A stretch of DNA of 36,302 bases, from NCBI GenBank assembly GCA_903931835.1, contig CAIZEE010000514.1:1-36302 (forward strand). Reading direction: 5' to 3'. This stretch comes from an uncultured Elstera sp. (GTDB lineage Bacteria > Pseudomonadota > Alphaproteobacteria > Elsterales > Elsteraceae). Below the pieces are notes generated by a model. The model made no database searches. It was given only the letters and a program-made list of their open reading frames with translations, and was not told the origin of the DNA. Of this stretch, positions 27,119 through 34,678 are shown piece after piece; within the stretch, counting starts at the first letter, position 1; every line of letters begins with the position of its first letter. A program made the translations under genes and the position numbers.

Positions 27119-27555
27119 GGGCGCTTGGCCCAATTGCCGAGGGTGATGAGCGCGTCCTCTGCGGCAAGTGTAGCGGCCATCGCAGTTGTTTCCGCATCGA
27201 CCCAATCCGGGAAAGGCACGGCACGGCGGATATGGCGGCCGGAAGCGGTGTGCTCCTCCGACGTCTTCGCGAGATGATCCGCCGGAAACCGTGCTGCCGC
27301 GCTGACAAGGGCTGGCCATAGGCGCCGATGTACAAGCGTGATTTTTCCACCAACGATGCGGCAGACCAGAATATCGGGTGAGTTTTCCAGCACCTGAAGA
27401 ACCTGGAAGATCTCCCTGCCCTTCGGATGAGCCCACCAGCTTCCCATGATCGCCTCGCCCGCGATGATCTCTGTCATGCGGGGAACGGGGCCTTTGGTAG
27501 AGGCGAGTACGACGCCCTGTGTCTCGACAAAGGACAGGGCCTCGTCCGGTGTCAT
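27115..27555 (-). CDS. conserved-looking protein of unknown function (146 aa)
   Basis: I do not recognise a named family. The 146-residue soluble protein has a core GSWWAHPKGREIFQVLQVL at 38-56, then VCRIVGGKITLVHRRLWPALV, which looks well conserved in style (Trp-, Gly- and Arg-rich). SEEHTASGRH may hold functional His. It begins 19 bases after the 62-residue gene, on the same strand as nrdJ, and may be the last gene of that transcript. No clear ribosome site is seen. The exact stop overlap with the convergent cyclotransferase and normal codon use support it. Confidence 0.6.
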   Translation of the reverse strand: MTPDEALSFVETQGVVLASTKGPVPRMTEIIAGEAIMGSWWAHPKGREIFQVLQVLENSPDILVCRIVGGKITLVHRRLWPALVSAAARFPADHLAKTSEEHTASGRHIRRAVPFPDWVDAETTAMAATLAAEDALITLGNWAKRP

Positions 27556-27574
27556 CCGCGTTCAGCGACGACGT

Positions 27575-27763
27575 TCAGCGTGGGAAGTAGTGGCTGCTGC
27601 CATTTTCGATATAGCCGACGATAGTCACGGTCCCGCCGATCGCCCGGCGTACGGCCTCAACGGCTTGACGATCTGTACCGCCGGCGACCGTCGAATGACG
27701 ATGGACGATAGGATCCATCTGGCCCGCTTGGTAAACCATCGAATCAACTATCCAAAAACGCAT
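27575..27763 (-). CDS. small protein downstream of nrdJ (62 aa)
   Basis: The 62-codon gene starts at ATG 27763. AGGAG (plus-strand 27770-27774) lies six bases upstream, one of the best ribosome sites in the window. It begins 30 bases after the nrdJ stop on the same strand. The protein begins MRFWIVDSMVYQAGQ and contains ATVAGG-like turns and a GGTVTIVGYIENGSSHY end, suggesting a small beta-rich fold without signal or membrane segment. Family not recognised. A role with ribonucleotide reduction is suggested only by position. Confidence 0.62.
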   Translation of the reverse strand: MRFWIVDSMVYQAGQMDPIVHRHSTVAGGTDRQAVEAVRRAIGGTVTIVGYIENGSSHYFPR

Positions 27764-27793
27764 GTTGATCTCCTCTATACGGTTAACCCCACG

Positions 27794-30058
27794 TTACGAG
27801 CATTTCGAATACCCGCACGCTGTGCAAACGTCGCAGCCTTCCTGATGGATCAGCGCCGGCTGCGCGCAGCGGGGGCATGAGGCGCCACGCGCGCCCTCAC
27901 GGTCGAGATTAACGACTTGGCGCTGCGGCTCCTCGACCGCCTCGTCGCCACGCCCGGGCAGCATGCCGATACCGATCAGGTGCCGTTCGATGACCTCGCC
28001 GATCGCGGCCAGCAGCGACGGCACGTAATGCCCGTCCATCCATTGCCCGCCTCGGGGATCGAACACCGCCTTCAACTCCTCCACCACGAAGGAGATATCG
28101 CCGCCGCGCCGGAACACGGCGCTGATCATGCGGGTCAGCGCCACGGTCCAGGCGTAGTGGTTCATGTTCTTGGAATTGATGAACACCTCAAACGGCCGCC
28201 GGCGCCCATCCTGGATCACGTCGTTGACGGTCACGTACATGGCGTGGTCGCTATCGGGCCAGCGCAGCTTATAGGTCTGGCCGGGTAGCGCCTCCGGCCG
28301 TGACAAGGGCTGGGTCATGTAGACCACGCCGCCATCGCTGCTGGGGACGGGAACCGGTTCGGCCGGCTTTGCCACCTCCAGCACCGATCCGGTAATCGCA
28401 TTTGGCCGGTACGTCGTGCAACCCTTGCAGCCAAGCGCAAACGCCTGGCGATAGACATCGCGGAACGCCTCGAACGGCAGATCGACCGGGCAATTGATCG
28501 TCTTGGAAATGGCGCTGTCGACATGGCGCTGGGCAGCGGCCTGCATCACCAGATGATCGTGCGGCGACAGCGTCTGCGCATCGACGAAATAGGCTGGCAG
28601 AGCCGCGTCCTCGCCAAACAGGCGGCGGAATAGGCGATAAGCGTAGTCGCTCACCTCCTCCTGCCGCTTGGTGCCGTCACCCATCAGCACGGTGCGCTTG
28701 GAGCGGAAGCTGAATACCGGCTCGATACCGGACGAAACATTATCGGCCAGCAGCGAAATCGTACCGGTCGGCGCGATCGAGGTCAGCAGCGCGTTGCGGA
28801 TGCCGTAAGCCGCTATGGCCGCCCGGATGTCAGGGTCCAAGGCTGAGACCGTTTCACCGGCGAGATATTTCTCCGCGTCAAATAGCGGGAACGGCCCCTT
28901 TTCCTTCGCAAGCTCGACGGAGGCGAGATAGGCCGCACGGCTGACCGCGCCGAGCCAGGTTTCGGTAAGGCGCACCGCCTCCGCCGAGCCATAACGCTGA
29001 CGCACGAGGATCAAGGCATCGGCAAGACCGGTAACGCCGAGGCCGATGCGCCGCTTGGCCTTGGCCTCCGCCTTTTGCGCCTCCAGCGGGAAACCCGAAA
29101 CGTCGATCGCGTTGTCGAGCGCCCGGACAGCGACCCGCACCAGTTGGTCGAGTGCGGCCAGATCAAGCTCCGCCTGTTCGGTAAACGGCTGGCGCACCAG
29201 CTTCGCCAGATTGATTGATCCGAGCAGACAAGCGCCATAGGGCGGGAGCGGCTGCTCGGCGCACGGGTTGGTCGCGAAGATCTGCTCGCAGTAATACAGA
29301 TTGTTCCGCTGGTTGATCCGATCGATGAAGATCACGCCAGGCTCGGCATAGGCATAGGTCGCCTGCATGATGCGGTCCCACAGCTCCGCCGCCTTAACGG
29401 TGCGATAAACCACGCCATCGAATTGCAGATCCCAGTCGCCGGCGGCATCAACCGCCGCCATGAAAGCGTCCGTAATCAGGATCGACAGGTTGAAATTGCG
29501 CAACCGGCCAGGTTCGCGCTTGGCATCGATGAACGCTTCGATATCGGGATGATCGCAGCGCAGCGTCGCCATCATCGCGCCGCGGCGTTGCCCGGCACTC
29601 ATGATCGTGCGGCACATCGCGTCCCACACATCCATGAAGGATAACGGCCCGGATGCGTCCGCCCCCACCCCCTTGACCAAGGCGCCGCGCGGCCGCAGCG
29701 TCGAGAAATCATAGCCGATCCCGCCGCCCTGCTGCAGCGTCAGCGCCGCCTCGCGCAGATGGGCGAAAATCCCGCCCATGTCATCCGGGATTTCGCCCAT
29801 GACAAAGCAGTTGAACAGCGTCACCTGCCGTTCCGCCCCGGCGCCCGAAACAATGCGGCCGGCCGGCAGAAACGCGAAATCCTGCATCGCCTCAAAGAAG
29901 GTCTTGGCCCAGGGCTTGGGTTTTGCCTCAGCCGCCGCCAAGGCACCGGCAACGCGCGCCCAGGTATCCTCGATCGCCTGATCGATCGGCGTTCCATCCG
30001 GCTGTTTCAGCCGATATTTCATGCCCCAGATCTGCTGGGAGATAGCGGCGAGGGTCAT
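27794..30058 (-). CDS. nrdJ: adenosylcobalamin-dependent ribonucleotide reductase (class II)
   Basis: The enzyme reduces ribonucleotides to deoxyribonucleotides with a radical made from coenzyme B12, so no oxygen-dependent small subunit is needed. From ATG 30058 it has 754 residues. The active-site pattern NPCAE places Asn264, radical Cys266 and Glu268. Cys84 (LFNCF) and Cys277 (GACLLGSINLAKL) are the reducible pair. RRGAMMATL, GGGIGYDFS and SIAPTGTISLLADNVSSGIEP are family hallmarks. The C-terminus has two C-x2-C pairs and ends GYSKCS, serving as thioredoxin-reduced shuttle or zinc knuckle. Longer starts (to 30154) lie inside or before the promoter. No ATP-cone is visible. Confidence 0.95.
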   Translation of the reverse strand: MTLAAISQQIWGMKYRLKQPDGTPIDQAIEDTWARVAGALAAAEAKPKPWAKTFFEAMQDFAFLPAGRIVSGAGAERQVTLFNCFVMGEIPDDMGGIFAHLREAALTLQQGGGIGYDFSTLRPRGALVKGVGADASGPLSFMDVWDAMCRTIMSAGQRRGAMMATLRCDHPDIEAFIDAKREPGRLRNFNLSILITDAFMAAVDAAGDWDLQFDGVVYRTVKAAELWDRIMQATYAYAEPGVIFIDRINQRNNLYYCEQIFATNPCAEQPLPPYGACLLGSINLAKLVRQPFTEQAELDLAALDQLVRVAVRALDNAIDVSGFPLEAQKAEAKAKRRIGLGVTGLADALILVRQRYGSAEAVRLTETWLGAVSRAAYLASVELAKEKGPFPLFDAEKYLAGETVSALDPDIRAAIAAYGIRNALLTSIAPTGTISLLADNVSSGIEPVFSFRSKRTVLMGDGTKRQEEVSDYAYRLFRRLFGEDAALPAYFVDAQTLSPHDHLVMQAAAQRHVDSAISKTINCPVDLPFEAFRDVYRQAFALGCKGCTTYRPNAITGSVLEVAKPAEPVPVPSSDGGVVYMTQPLSRPEALPGQTYKLRWPDSDHAMYVTVNDVIQDGRRRPFEVFINSKNMNHYAWTVALTRMISAVFRRGGDISFVVEELKAVFDPRGGQWMDGHYVPSLLAAIGEVIERHLIGIGMLPGRGDEAVEEPQRQVVNLDREGARGASCPRCAQPALIHQEGCDVCTACGYSKCS

Positions 30059-30094
30059 GGATGAGGGTTCGCTTTGACGGGCAACAGGGACCAT

Positions 30095-30124
30095 ATTATA
30101 TGGCTGAAAGCGGCTCAGAATCAA
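30095..30124 (-). promoter_or_regulatory. nrdJ promoter inside the plsC 3' end
   Basis: On the minus strand TTGATT (30119-30124) and a perfect TATAAT (30095-30100) lie 18 bases apart. Transcription would begin near 30088, about 30 bases before the nrdJ ATG, which argues for the 30058 start. The -10 box overlaps the TAA stop codon of plsC. Confidence 0.6.
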
Positions 30125-30866
30125 GCTTGTTCGATTTTTGTTCCGCGCGCTCAAGCGCCAGCGTCGCGGTCTCGATCCGCTCCACCAGCAGGCTCATGAA
30201 CTGCTTGCGATCGATGCCGGGTGGGATCGGCGGCAGATATTCGAGCACGATCACGCCGGGGCGTTTCAGGAAGGCGTTGCGCCCCCAAAAAAGGCCCGAA
30301 TTCACGGCCACCGGAACACAGGCGACGTCACATTGACGGTAGATCGAAAAGATGCCGGGCAGGAACGGGCCGGTGACACCGGGCGGCATGCGGGTGCCTT
30401 CCGGGAAAATCACCACTGAGCGGCCGGCTGCCAGGGCCGCGCGCGCCATCTTCGTCATCTTCTTCAGCACCGCCCCGCCGCCCTGGCGATCGATGCCGAT
30501 CATGCCGAGCTTGCGAGCAAACCAGCCATAGACCGGCAGGCTGAACAATTCCTGTTTGATGATGTAAGCCGGGTTGTCGAGTAGATCCAAAAAGATCATC
30601 GTCTCCCAGGCTGATTGGTGCTTGCAGGCGATCAGCACAGCACCAGGCGGCAGGTTTTCAATCCCCCGAATTTCGTAGCGGAGCCCGACGACCACGCGCA
30701 GCAGCCAGCTAACGACACGCGCCCAAGTCCAACCCAGCGGCGTGCAAAATCGCCGGGGCAGCACCAGCAGGAACCCGGCAACGACGCCGAGCACCGCAAT
30801 CCACGCGTAAAACAGGATGTTGAATAGCGTGGCCCGCGCCACCACCAGGGGCGAAGTGCTGGTCAT
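30096..30866 (-). CDS. plsC: 1-acyl-sn-glycerol-3-phosphate acyltransferase
   Basis: The 256-residue membrane-bound enzyme adds the second acyl chain to lysophosphatidic acid to form phosphatidic acid. The N-terminal half has one or two membrane segments (FYAWIAVLGVVAGFLLVLP). The acceptor/catalytic motif is KHQSAWET, i.e. H-x4-E in place of the usual H-x4-D. FPEGTRMPPG is the glycerol-phosphate-binding motif, and VAVNSGLFWGR is motif IV-like. The start ATG 30866 overlaps the ydcF stop (ATGA), so it is the last member of the ftsEX chain. In-frame ATG 30971 would overlap ydcF by over 100 bases and is rejected. Confidence 0.9.
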   Translation of the reverse strand: MTSTSPLVVARATLFNILFYAWIAVLGVVAGFLLVLPRRFCTPLGWTWARVVSWLLRVVVGLRYEIRGIENLPPGAVLIACKHQSAWETMIFLDLLDNPAYIIKQELFSLPVYGWFARKLGMIGIDRQGGGAVLKKMTKMARAALAAGRSVVIFPEGTRMPPGVTGPFLPGIFSIYRQCDVACVPVAVNSGLFWGRNAFLKRPGVIVLEYLPPIPPGIDRKQFMSLLVERIETATLALERAEQKSNKLDSEPLSAI

Positions 30867-31522
30867 AGCAAACCTCTGGTCAGATCGGTCACGGCGTGAC
30901 GCAGCCAGGCGCCGATATATTTGTGATATTCGCCAACCACCAGGCTTCGGCTGCTGCCATGACGCCACCAATCATCGCGGGTGAAGCCGGCCGGATAGAC
31001 TGGATTGGGGACGAAGGCGACATCGGGCATCTGCCATTTAAGCTCCATCAGGCTGCGCGGCATGTGATAGGCCGCCGTGACCAGCCGCACTGAATGGATG
31101 TCATTGCCGGCGACCCATTGCGCGGTTTCGACCGCATTGCCGATCGTATCATCCGCAGCATGGCCAAGCGTGATGCAACAGGGTGGCGAGGCCGGGTCCT
31201 GACCAGAGGCGGTGAGCAATTCCGATAGTTCGACATCTCGATTGACGCCCGACACGAACAGGCGATGCGACCGTCCCTCTCCCAACAGCTTCAGCCCAGT
31301 GACGAGCCGTTGACTGCCGCCGGTCAGCACCACGATCGCATCGGTATCGCGCGCTGTATCAGCAATTCCATCTGGGATCGACCGAACAAACTCGCCAAGC
31401 CCGACCACATAGATCATTGCGCCCAAAAAGATCAGAATCCCGAAATTGCGCAAACGCCGGCGTCGCGCCCGACGCCGCGCGCGCTCTCGACGGCTGACCG
31501 GCCAGTCATGCAGCCCGGTCAT
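30863..31522 (-). CDS. YdcF/SanA family (DUF218) membrane protein
   Basis: The 219-residue protein has a very basic cytoplasmic start (RRERARRRARRRRLRN), one membrane segment at about 27-48 and an extracytoplasmic DUF218 domain. AIVVLTGGSQRLVTGLKLLGEGRSHRLFVSG and SVRLVTAAYHMPRSLMEL are family hallmarks. SanA-like proteins affect envelope permeability and peptidoglycan or polysaccharide handling; the reaction is unknown. Its ATG directly follows the stop of the HAD gene with no spacer, and its stop overlaps the plsC start. Confidence 0.88.
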   Translation of the reverse strand: MTGLHDWPVSRRERARRRARRRRLRNFGILIFLGAMIYVVGLGEFVRSIPDGIADTARDTDAIVVLTGGSQRLVTGLKLLGEGRSHRLFVSGVNRDVELSELLTASGQDPASPPCCITLGHAADDTIGNAVETAQWVAGNDIHSVRLVTAAYHMPRSLMELKWQMPDVAFVPNPVYPAGFTRDDWWRHGSSRSLVVGEYHKYIGAWLRHAVTDLTRGLL

Positions 31523-32071
31523 TCACCCGCCCCCAAGGATAAATGATACGGCCTGACCCAGATCGTCATGGATGCGAACGACAGCGTCGCTTGGCAGTGC
31601 CGCCTCGGTTTCCCGTCCCTTGCCAGAGCGGACCAGATGAAAGGCAACACCGGCGGCGACCGCCGCCAGGCGGTCCGTCTCGGCATCGCCAATCATTTCT
31701 GTCGCATCCGGCGGGACATCGAATTGGGTCATCGCCTCCCACAACATGCCGGCACCAGGCTTGCGGCGGATCGATGCGCCTTCCGGCCGATCGGGAGCGA
31801 CGAACACGGCGTCGATCGCGGCGTTGTGCAGGCGCAAGGCGGCAAAGAGCTTGTCATGAATCGAGTCCAGCATGGCTTGGTCGATAATACCACGGCCGAT
31901 ATTTGCCTGGTTCGTCACGATCGCTGTCTTGACGCCGGCGCGGTTGAGCCGGGCGATCGCAGCCGCTGCACCGTCGACCATCACGAACTCATCCGGCGAT
32001 TTCACCGAATCGGGACGGTCGTGATTGATCACGCCGTCGCGGTCGAGCAGCACCAGGCGCGGTATGGTCAT
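31523..32071 (-). CDS. HAD-IIIA phosphatase, GmhB-like but without zinc cysteines
   Basis: The 182-residue HAD phosphatase has motif I LLDRDGVINHD (nucleophile and acid Asp at about residues 9 and 11). VTNQANIGRG is motif II, RRKPGAGML carries the motif III Lys, and MIGDAETD is motif IV. This is the layout of D-glycero-D-manno-heptose 1,7-bisphosphate 7-phosphatase (GmhB), an LPS heptose enzyme. The Cys/His zinc loop that GmhB has before RKP is replaced by VAPDRPEGASI. Substrate may therefore differ. The ATG at 32071 overlaps the ftsX stop by four bases. Confidence 0.82.
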   Translation of the reverse strand: MTIPRLVLLDRDGVINHDRPDSVKSPDEFVMVDGAAAAIARLNRAGVKTAIVTNQANIGRGIIDQAMLDSIHDKLFAALRLHNAAIDAVFVAPDRPEGASIRRKPGAGMLWEAMTQFDVPPDATEMIGDAETDRLAAVAAGVAFHLVRSGKGRETEAALPSDAVVRIHDDLGQAVSFILGGG

Positions 32072-32976
32072 GCCAGTCTTGCCAGTACCGTCAGCACCGT
32101 CAGGCGCGCGGTCAGCGCCGCCAGAACTGCTGCCGCAATCGGCAGGCAGGCGATGATGCCCCAGGCATAGGGGCTGAGTGTCAGACTGGGCAGCAAGCCC
32201 ATCGCAAAATCCGCCTCTGCAAGGCGCAGGGACCATAAGGCTCCCGCCGCCAGCACCGTGCCGCCGACCCCGCCCCGCAACGCCAGCATCGACGCGTAGC
32301 GGGAAAAGCCGCTGGCGATGTAATCGTCCCGGGCACCGATCAGATGCAGCACCTCGACCACCTCGCCATGCACCGCCAGCCCGCTGCGCGTCGCGAATAC
32401 GATCGCCAAGATGGCAACGCTGCCGACCAGGACCAGAACGGCAAAGGCAATCGCCTGCAGCGACTCCGCAAGGCTGCGCAGCGCATTGACCCAGCGCCGG
32501 TGATCGTCGAATTCGGCCCCTGGCACTGCAGCGGTCAGCCGGGCCTGCAGCGCCTTCGCGTCGAGGCGATCCTGATCGATGGTAAGTTCGACTAATTGCG
32601 GCATGGCGATATCGCCGAGATCGCCGGCGCCAAGCCAGGGGGCGACAAGGGCGCGCGCCGCCGCATCGCTGATCGGTTTCGCTGCGACGACGCCTTCTGT
32701 CGCGTTCAAGACGCCGAGTACGGCCTGCATGCGCGCCTCTGGCTTGTTGTCCGGCGACGGTTTGTCGGTCGGTGCCGGTGCTATCTGGACGGTAGCGCTA
32801 CTCGACAATTCGGCGTTCCAACGGCTGCTTGCCGCCGAGATTGCCAAAGCTGACGCCATGGCCAAGGCCGCCAGAAAAACCATGCTGCCAATGATCCAAG
32901 GCAGGAACCGCCCAGCCTCGTCATCCCCCAGCGGCACCTCGTTGCGCCGGCCAAACAGGCCAATGACACCGATCAT
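32068..32976 (-). CDS. ftsX: cell division protein FtsX
   Basis: The 302-residue membrane protein has a short cytoplasmic start, one membrane segment (WIIGSMVFLAALAMASALAI), a periplasmic domain of about 120 residues and three C-terminal segments, as in FtsX. With FtsE it forms an ABC-like complex that controls peptidoglycan hydrolases at the septum. ATG 32976 comes one base after the ftsE stop; GTG 32985 would add three residues and overlap ftsE. The sequence GEVVEVLHLIGARDDYI is the typical FtsX inner loop. Confidence 0.9.
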   Translation of the reverse strand: MIGVIGLFGRRNEVPLGDDEAGRFLPWIIGSMVFLAALAMASALAISAASSRWNAELSSSATVQIAPAPTDKPSPDNKPEARMQAVLGVLNATEGVVAAKPISDAAARALVAPWLGAGDLGDIAMPQLVELTIDQDRLDAKALQARLTAAVPGAEFDDHRRWVNALRSLAESLQAIAFAVLVLVGSVAILAIVFATRSGLAVHGEVVEVLHLIGARDDYIASGFSRYASMLALRGGVGGTVLAAGALWSLRLAEADFAMGLLPSLTLSPYAWGIIACLPIAAAVLAALTARLTVLTVLARLA

Positions 32977-32977
32977 A

Positions 32978-33664
32978 TCAGGCACCGGCCACGGATGCGG
33001 CGCCGCGCTGGCGAACCGTCAGTTCACCAGCGTCGAGTTCCAGCACACGATGATTGAACCGGCTGATCAGCGCCTCGTTATGAGTGGCGATGACGACGGT
33101 CGTACCGACCTTGTTCAATTCCTCGAACAGCCGCATGAGGCGCAGCGCCAATGGCTCATCGACATTGCCGGTCGGCTCATCGGCCAGCAGCAGCGACGGA
33201 CGGCCGATCACCGCCCGGGCAATGGCGACACGCTGCTGCTGCCCGCCAGATAATGTGGTCGGGCGCGCATCCAGATGATCGGCGAGACCGACCCAGGCGA
33301 GCAATTCAGCCACATGGTTGCGTATCTGTTCATCGCTGGCACCAGCGACACGAAGCGGCAGGGCAACATTGTCGATCGCCGACAAATGCGACAGCAGCCT
33401 GAATTCCTGAAAGACGACACCAATTTTGCGCCGGATCGCCGGCAACTGATCATGCGAGACGGTCGACATGTCGTTGCCGAACAGATGAATGAGGCCGCGG
33501 CTCGGCCGCTGCGCCAGATACATCAGGCGCAGCAGGCTGGTTTTGCCAGCCCCGCTCGGCCCCGTCAGAAAGGTAAAGGAGCCTGGTTCCAACTCAAAGG
33601 TAAGGTCATGCAGAACCTCCGGCCCTGCACCATAGCGCATTCCCACGTTGTCGAAGCGAACCAT
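32978..33664 (-). CDS. ftsE: cell division ATP-binding protein FtsE
   Basis: The 228-residue ABC ATPase has Walker [10 protein letters not shown] (35-43), the Q-loop [21 protein letters not shown], signature LSGGQQQR (138-145), Walker [10 protein letters not shown] (158-166) and a switch His (IATHNEA). [12 protein letters not shown] is the usual FtsE start, so the extra codons up to 33775 are rejected. It is the first gene of a tight minus-strand chain, ftsE-ftsX-HAD-ydcF-plsC. Confidence 0.95.
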   Translation of the reverse strand: MVRFDNVGMRYGAGPEVLHDLTFELEPGSFTFLTGPSGAGKTSLLRLMYLAQRPSRGLIHLFGNDMSTVSHDQLPAIRRKIGVVFQEFRLLSHLSAIDNVALPLRVAGASDEQIRNHVAELLAWVGLADHLDARPTTLSGGQQQRVAIARAVIGRPSLLLADEPTGNVDEPLALRLMRLFEELNKVGTTVVIATHNEALISRFNHRVLELDAGELTVRQRGAASVAGA

Positions 33665-33857
33665 AAAATGCGGCGGACCAGAAAATCGGCAAAGACCACC
33701 CGAACAATGGCACGTCTCGCGGGGAGCGTCCACCAACGAGGCGTCGTCGCGTGCAACAATCATGGGTCGCGGCAAATAGTTTGTGGATAAAGCCGCTGTG
33801 ATGCGACATTAACATGATGGCAAATGACCACCGAGCTCGACCAATTGCGTGCTTTTC

Positions 33858-33886
33858 TTGCTGTTCGTTTCTAGCGCACCTATAAA
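33858..33886 (+). promoter_or_regulatory. promoter of the MJ0042/DUF3426 gene
   Basis: TTGCTG (33858-33863) and TATAAA (33881-33886) are 17 bases apart, a good sigma-70 match. Transcription would begin near 33893, about 20 bases before the ATG at 33914. The remaining divergent region to ftsE (33665-33857) shows no other clear site. Confidence 0.5.
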
Positions 33887-33913
33887 GAACCATCTGGTAA
33901 CTGGACTAACGCA

Positions 33914-34678
33914 ATGATTCTGACTTGCCCTTCCTGCTCCACCCGGTATGTGGTCGACCCCAATGCGATCGGTCGTTCGGGCCGAACCGTGCGTTGCGCG
34001 AATTGCCACCACACGTGGCAGGAAGCGGGAACGGCGCCTGGAGACAGCTCAGTGATCAGTAATTATTCGGAGCCCGTGGAAGCAAGTTCAGCGGCGGCCG
34101 AGTTCGACAGCCCAAGCTTTGGCGCAGATACTCGCGCTGAGGGCGATTTGGACGGCGGCGGCTTTGACGATCGCCCGGTCGATGCCGACGATTACCGGAC
34201 CTTAGCGCCCGGATCCAACCTGCCCGCCTTGATGGAGGATGCACCGCGCAAGCGATCCGTTATGGGCTGGCTGATCTTCCTGGTCGTTTTCCTCGGCACC
34301 ATTGCCCTGATCGTGGTCGAGCGGAATGTTGTCGTTCATTACTGGCCGCCGGCAACAAGACTTTACGCGGTTCTGCACCTGCCCTTGAAAACACTGGGAG
34401 AAGGTTTGGAGCTGAAGGATGTCAGCGTGACCAGACGCGATGATTCAGGCGCGCTGACGCTTGAAGGCACGGTTGCCAATACGTCCAAGCTGACCCATGA
34501 AGTGCCGCGCCTTGTCGCGATCATCAACACGGGTGCGAGCCCAACGCCCTGGCAGCATGCCTTTATGGCCGGGCCGCTGGCGTTGCAACCGGGCGAAACC
34601 GCGCATTTCACAACGGAATTAGCCGATCCGCCAAAGGGCGGAACCTCTCTGGCGGTTACGTTCACCGATCAGCGTTGA
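33914..34678 (+). CDS. MJ0042 zinc-ribbon / DUF3426 membrane protein
   Basis: The 254-residue protein starts with a zinc ribbon: Cys5 and Cys8 (CPSC), then Cys28 and Cys31 (CANC), with HHTW after it. An acidic linker (50-110), a membrane segment at 116-136, and an extracytoplasmic DUF3426-type beta domain follow (LEGTVANTSKLTHEVPRLVAII and LQPGETAHFTTELADPP). This layout is common beside ftsEX in alphaproteobacteria. The zinc ribbon faces the cytoplasm and the C-terminal domain the periplasm. Function is unknown; a link between envelope state and transcription or division is a guess. Confidence 0.85.
   Translation: MILTCPSCSTRYVVDPNAIGRSGRTVRCANCHHTWQEAGTAPGDSSVISNYSEPVEASSAAAEFDSPSFGADTRAEGDLDGGGFDDRPVDADDYRTLAPGSNLPALMEDAPRKRSVMGWLIFLVVFLGTIALIVVERNVVVHYWPPATRLYAVLHLPLKTLGEGLELKDVSVTRRDDSGALTLEGTVANTSKLTHEVPRLVAIINTGASPTPWQHAFMAGPLALQPGETAHFTTELADPPKGGTSLAVTFTDQR

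Noticed and set aside
27446-27880. 144-codon plus-strand frame across the nrdJ end
   Set aside because: It is antisense to three better-supported minus-strand genes and has no ribosome site.
30059-30200. Cobalamin riboswitch upstream of nrdJ
   Set aside because: The leader is about 30 bases and upstream sequence is plsC coding; no B12-box is visible.
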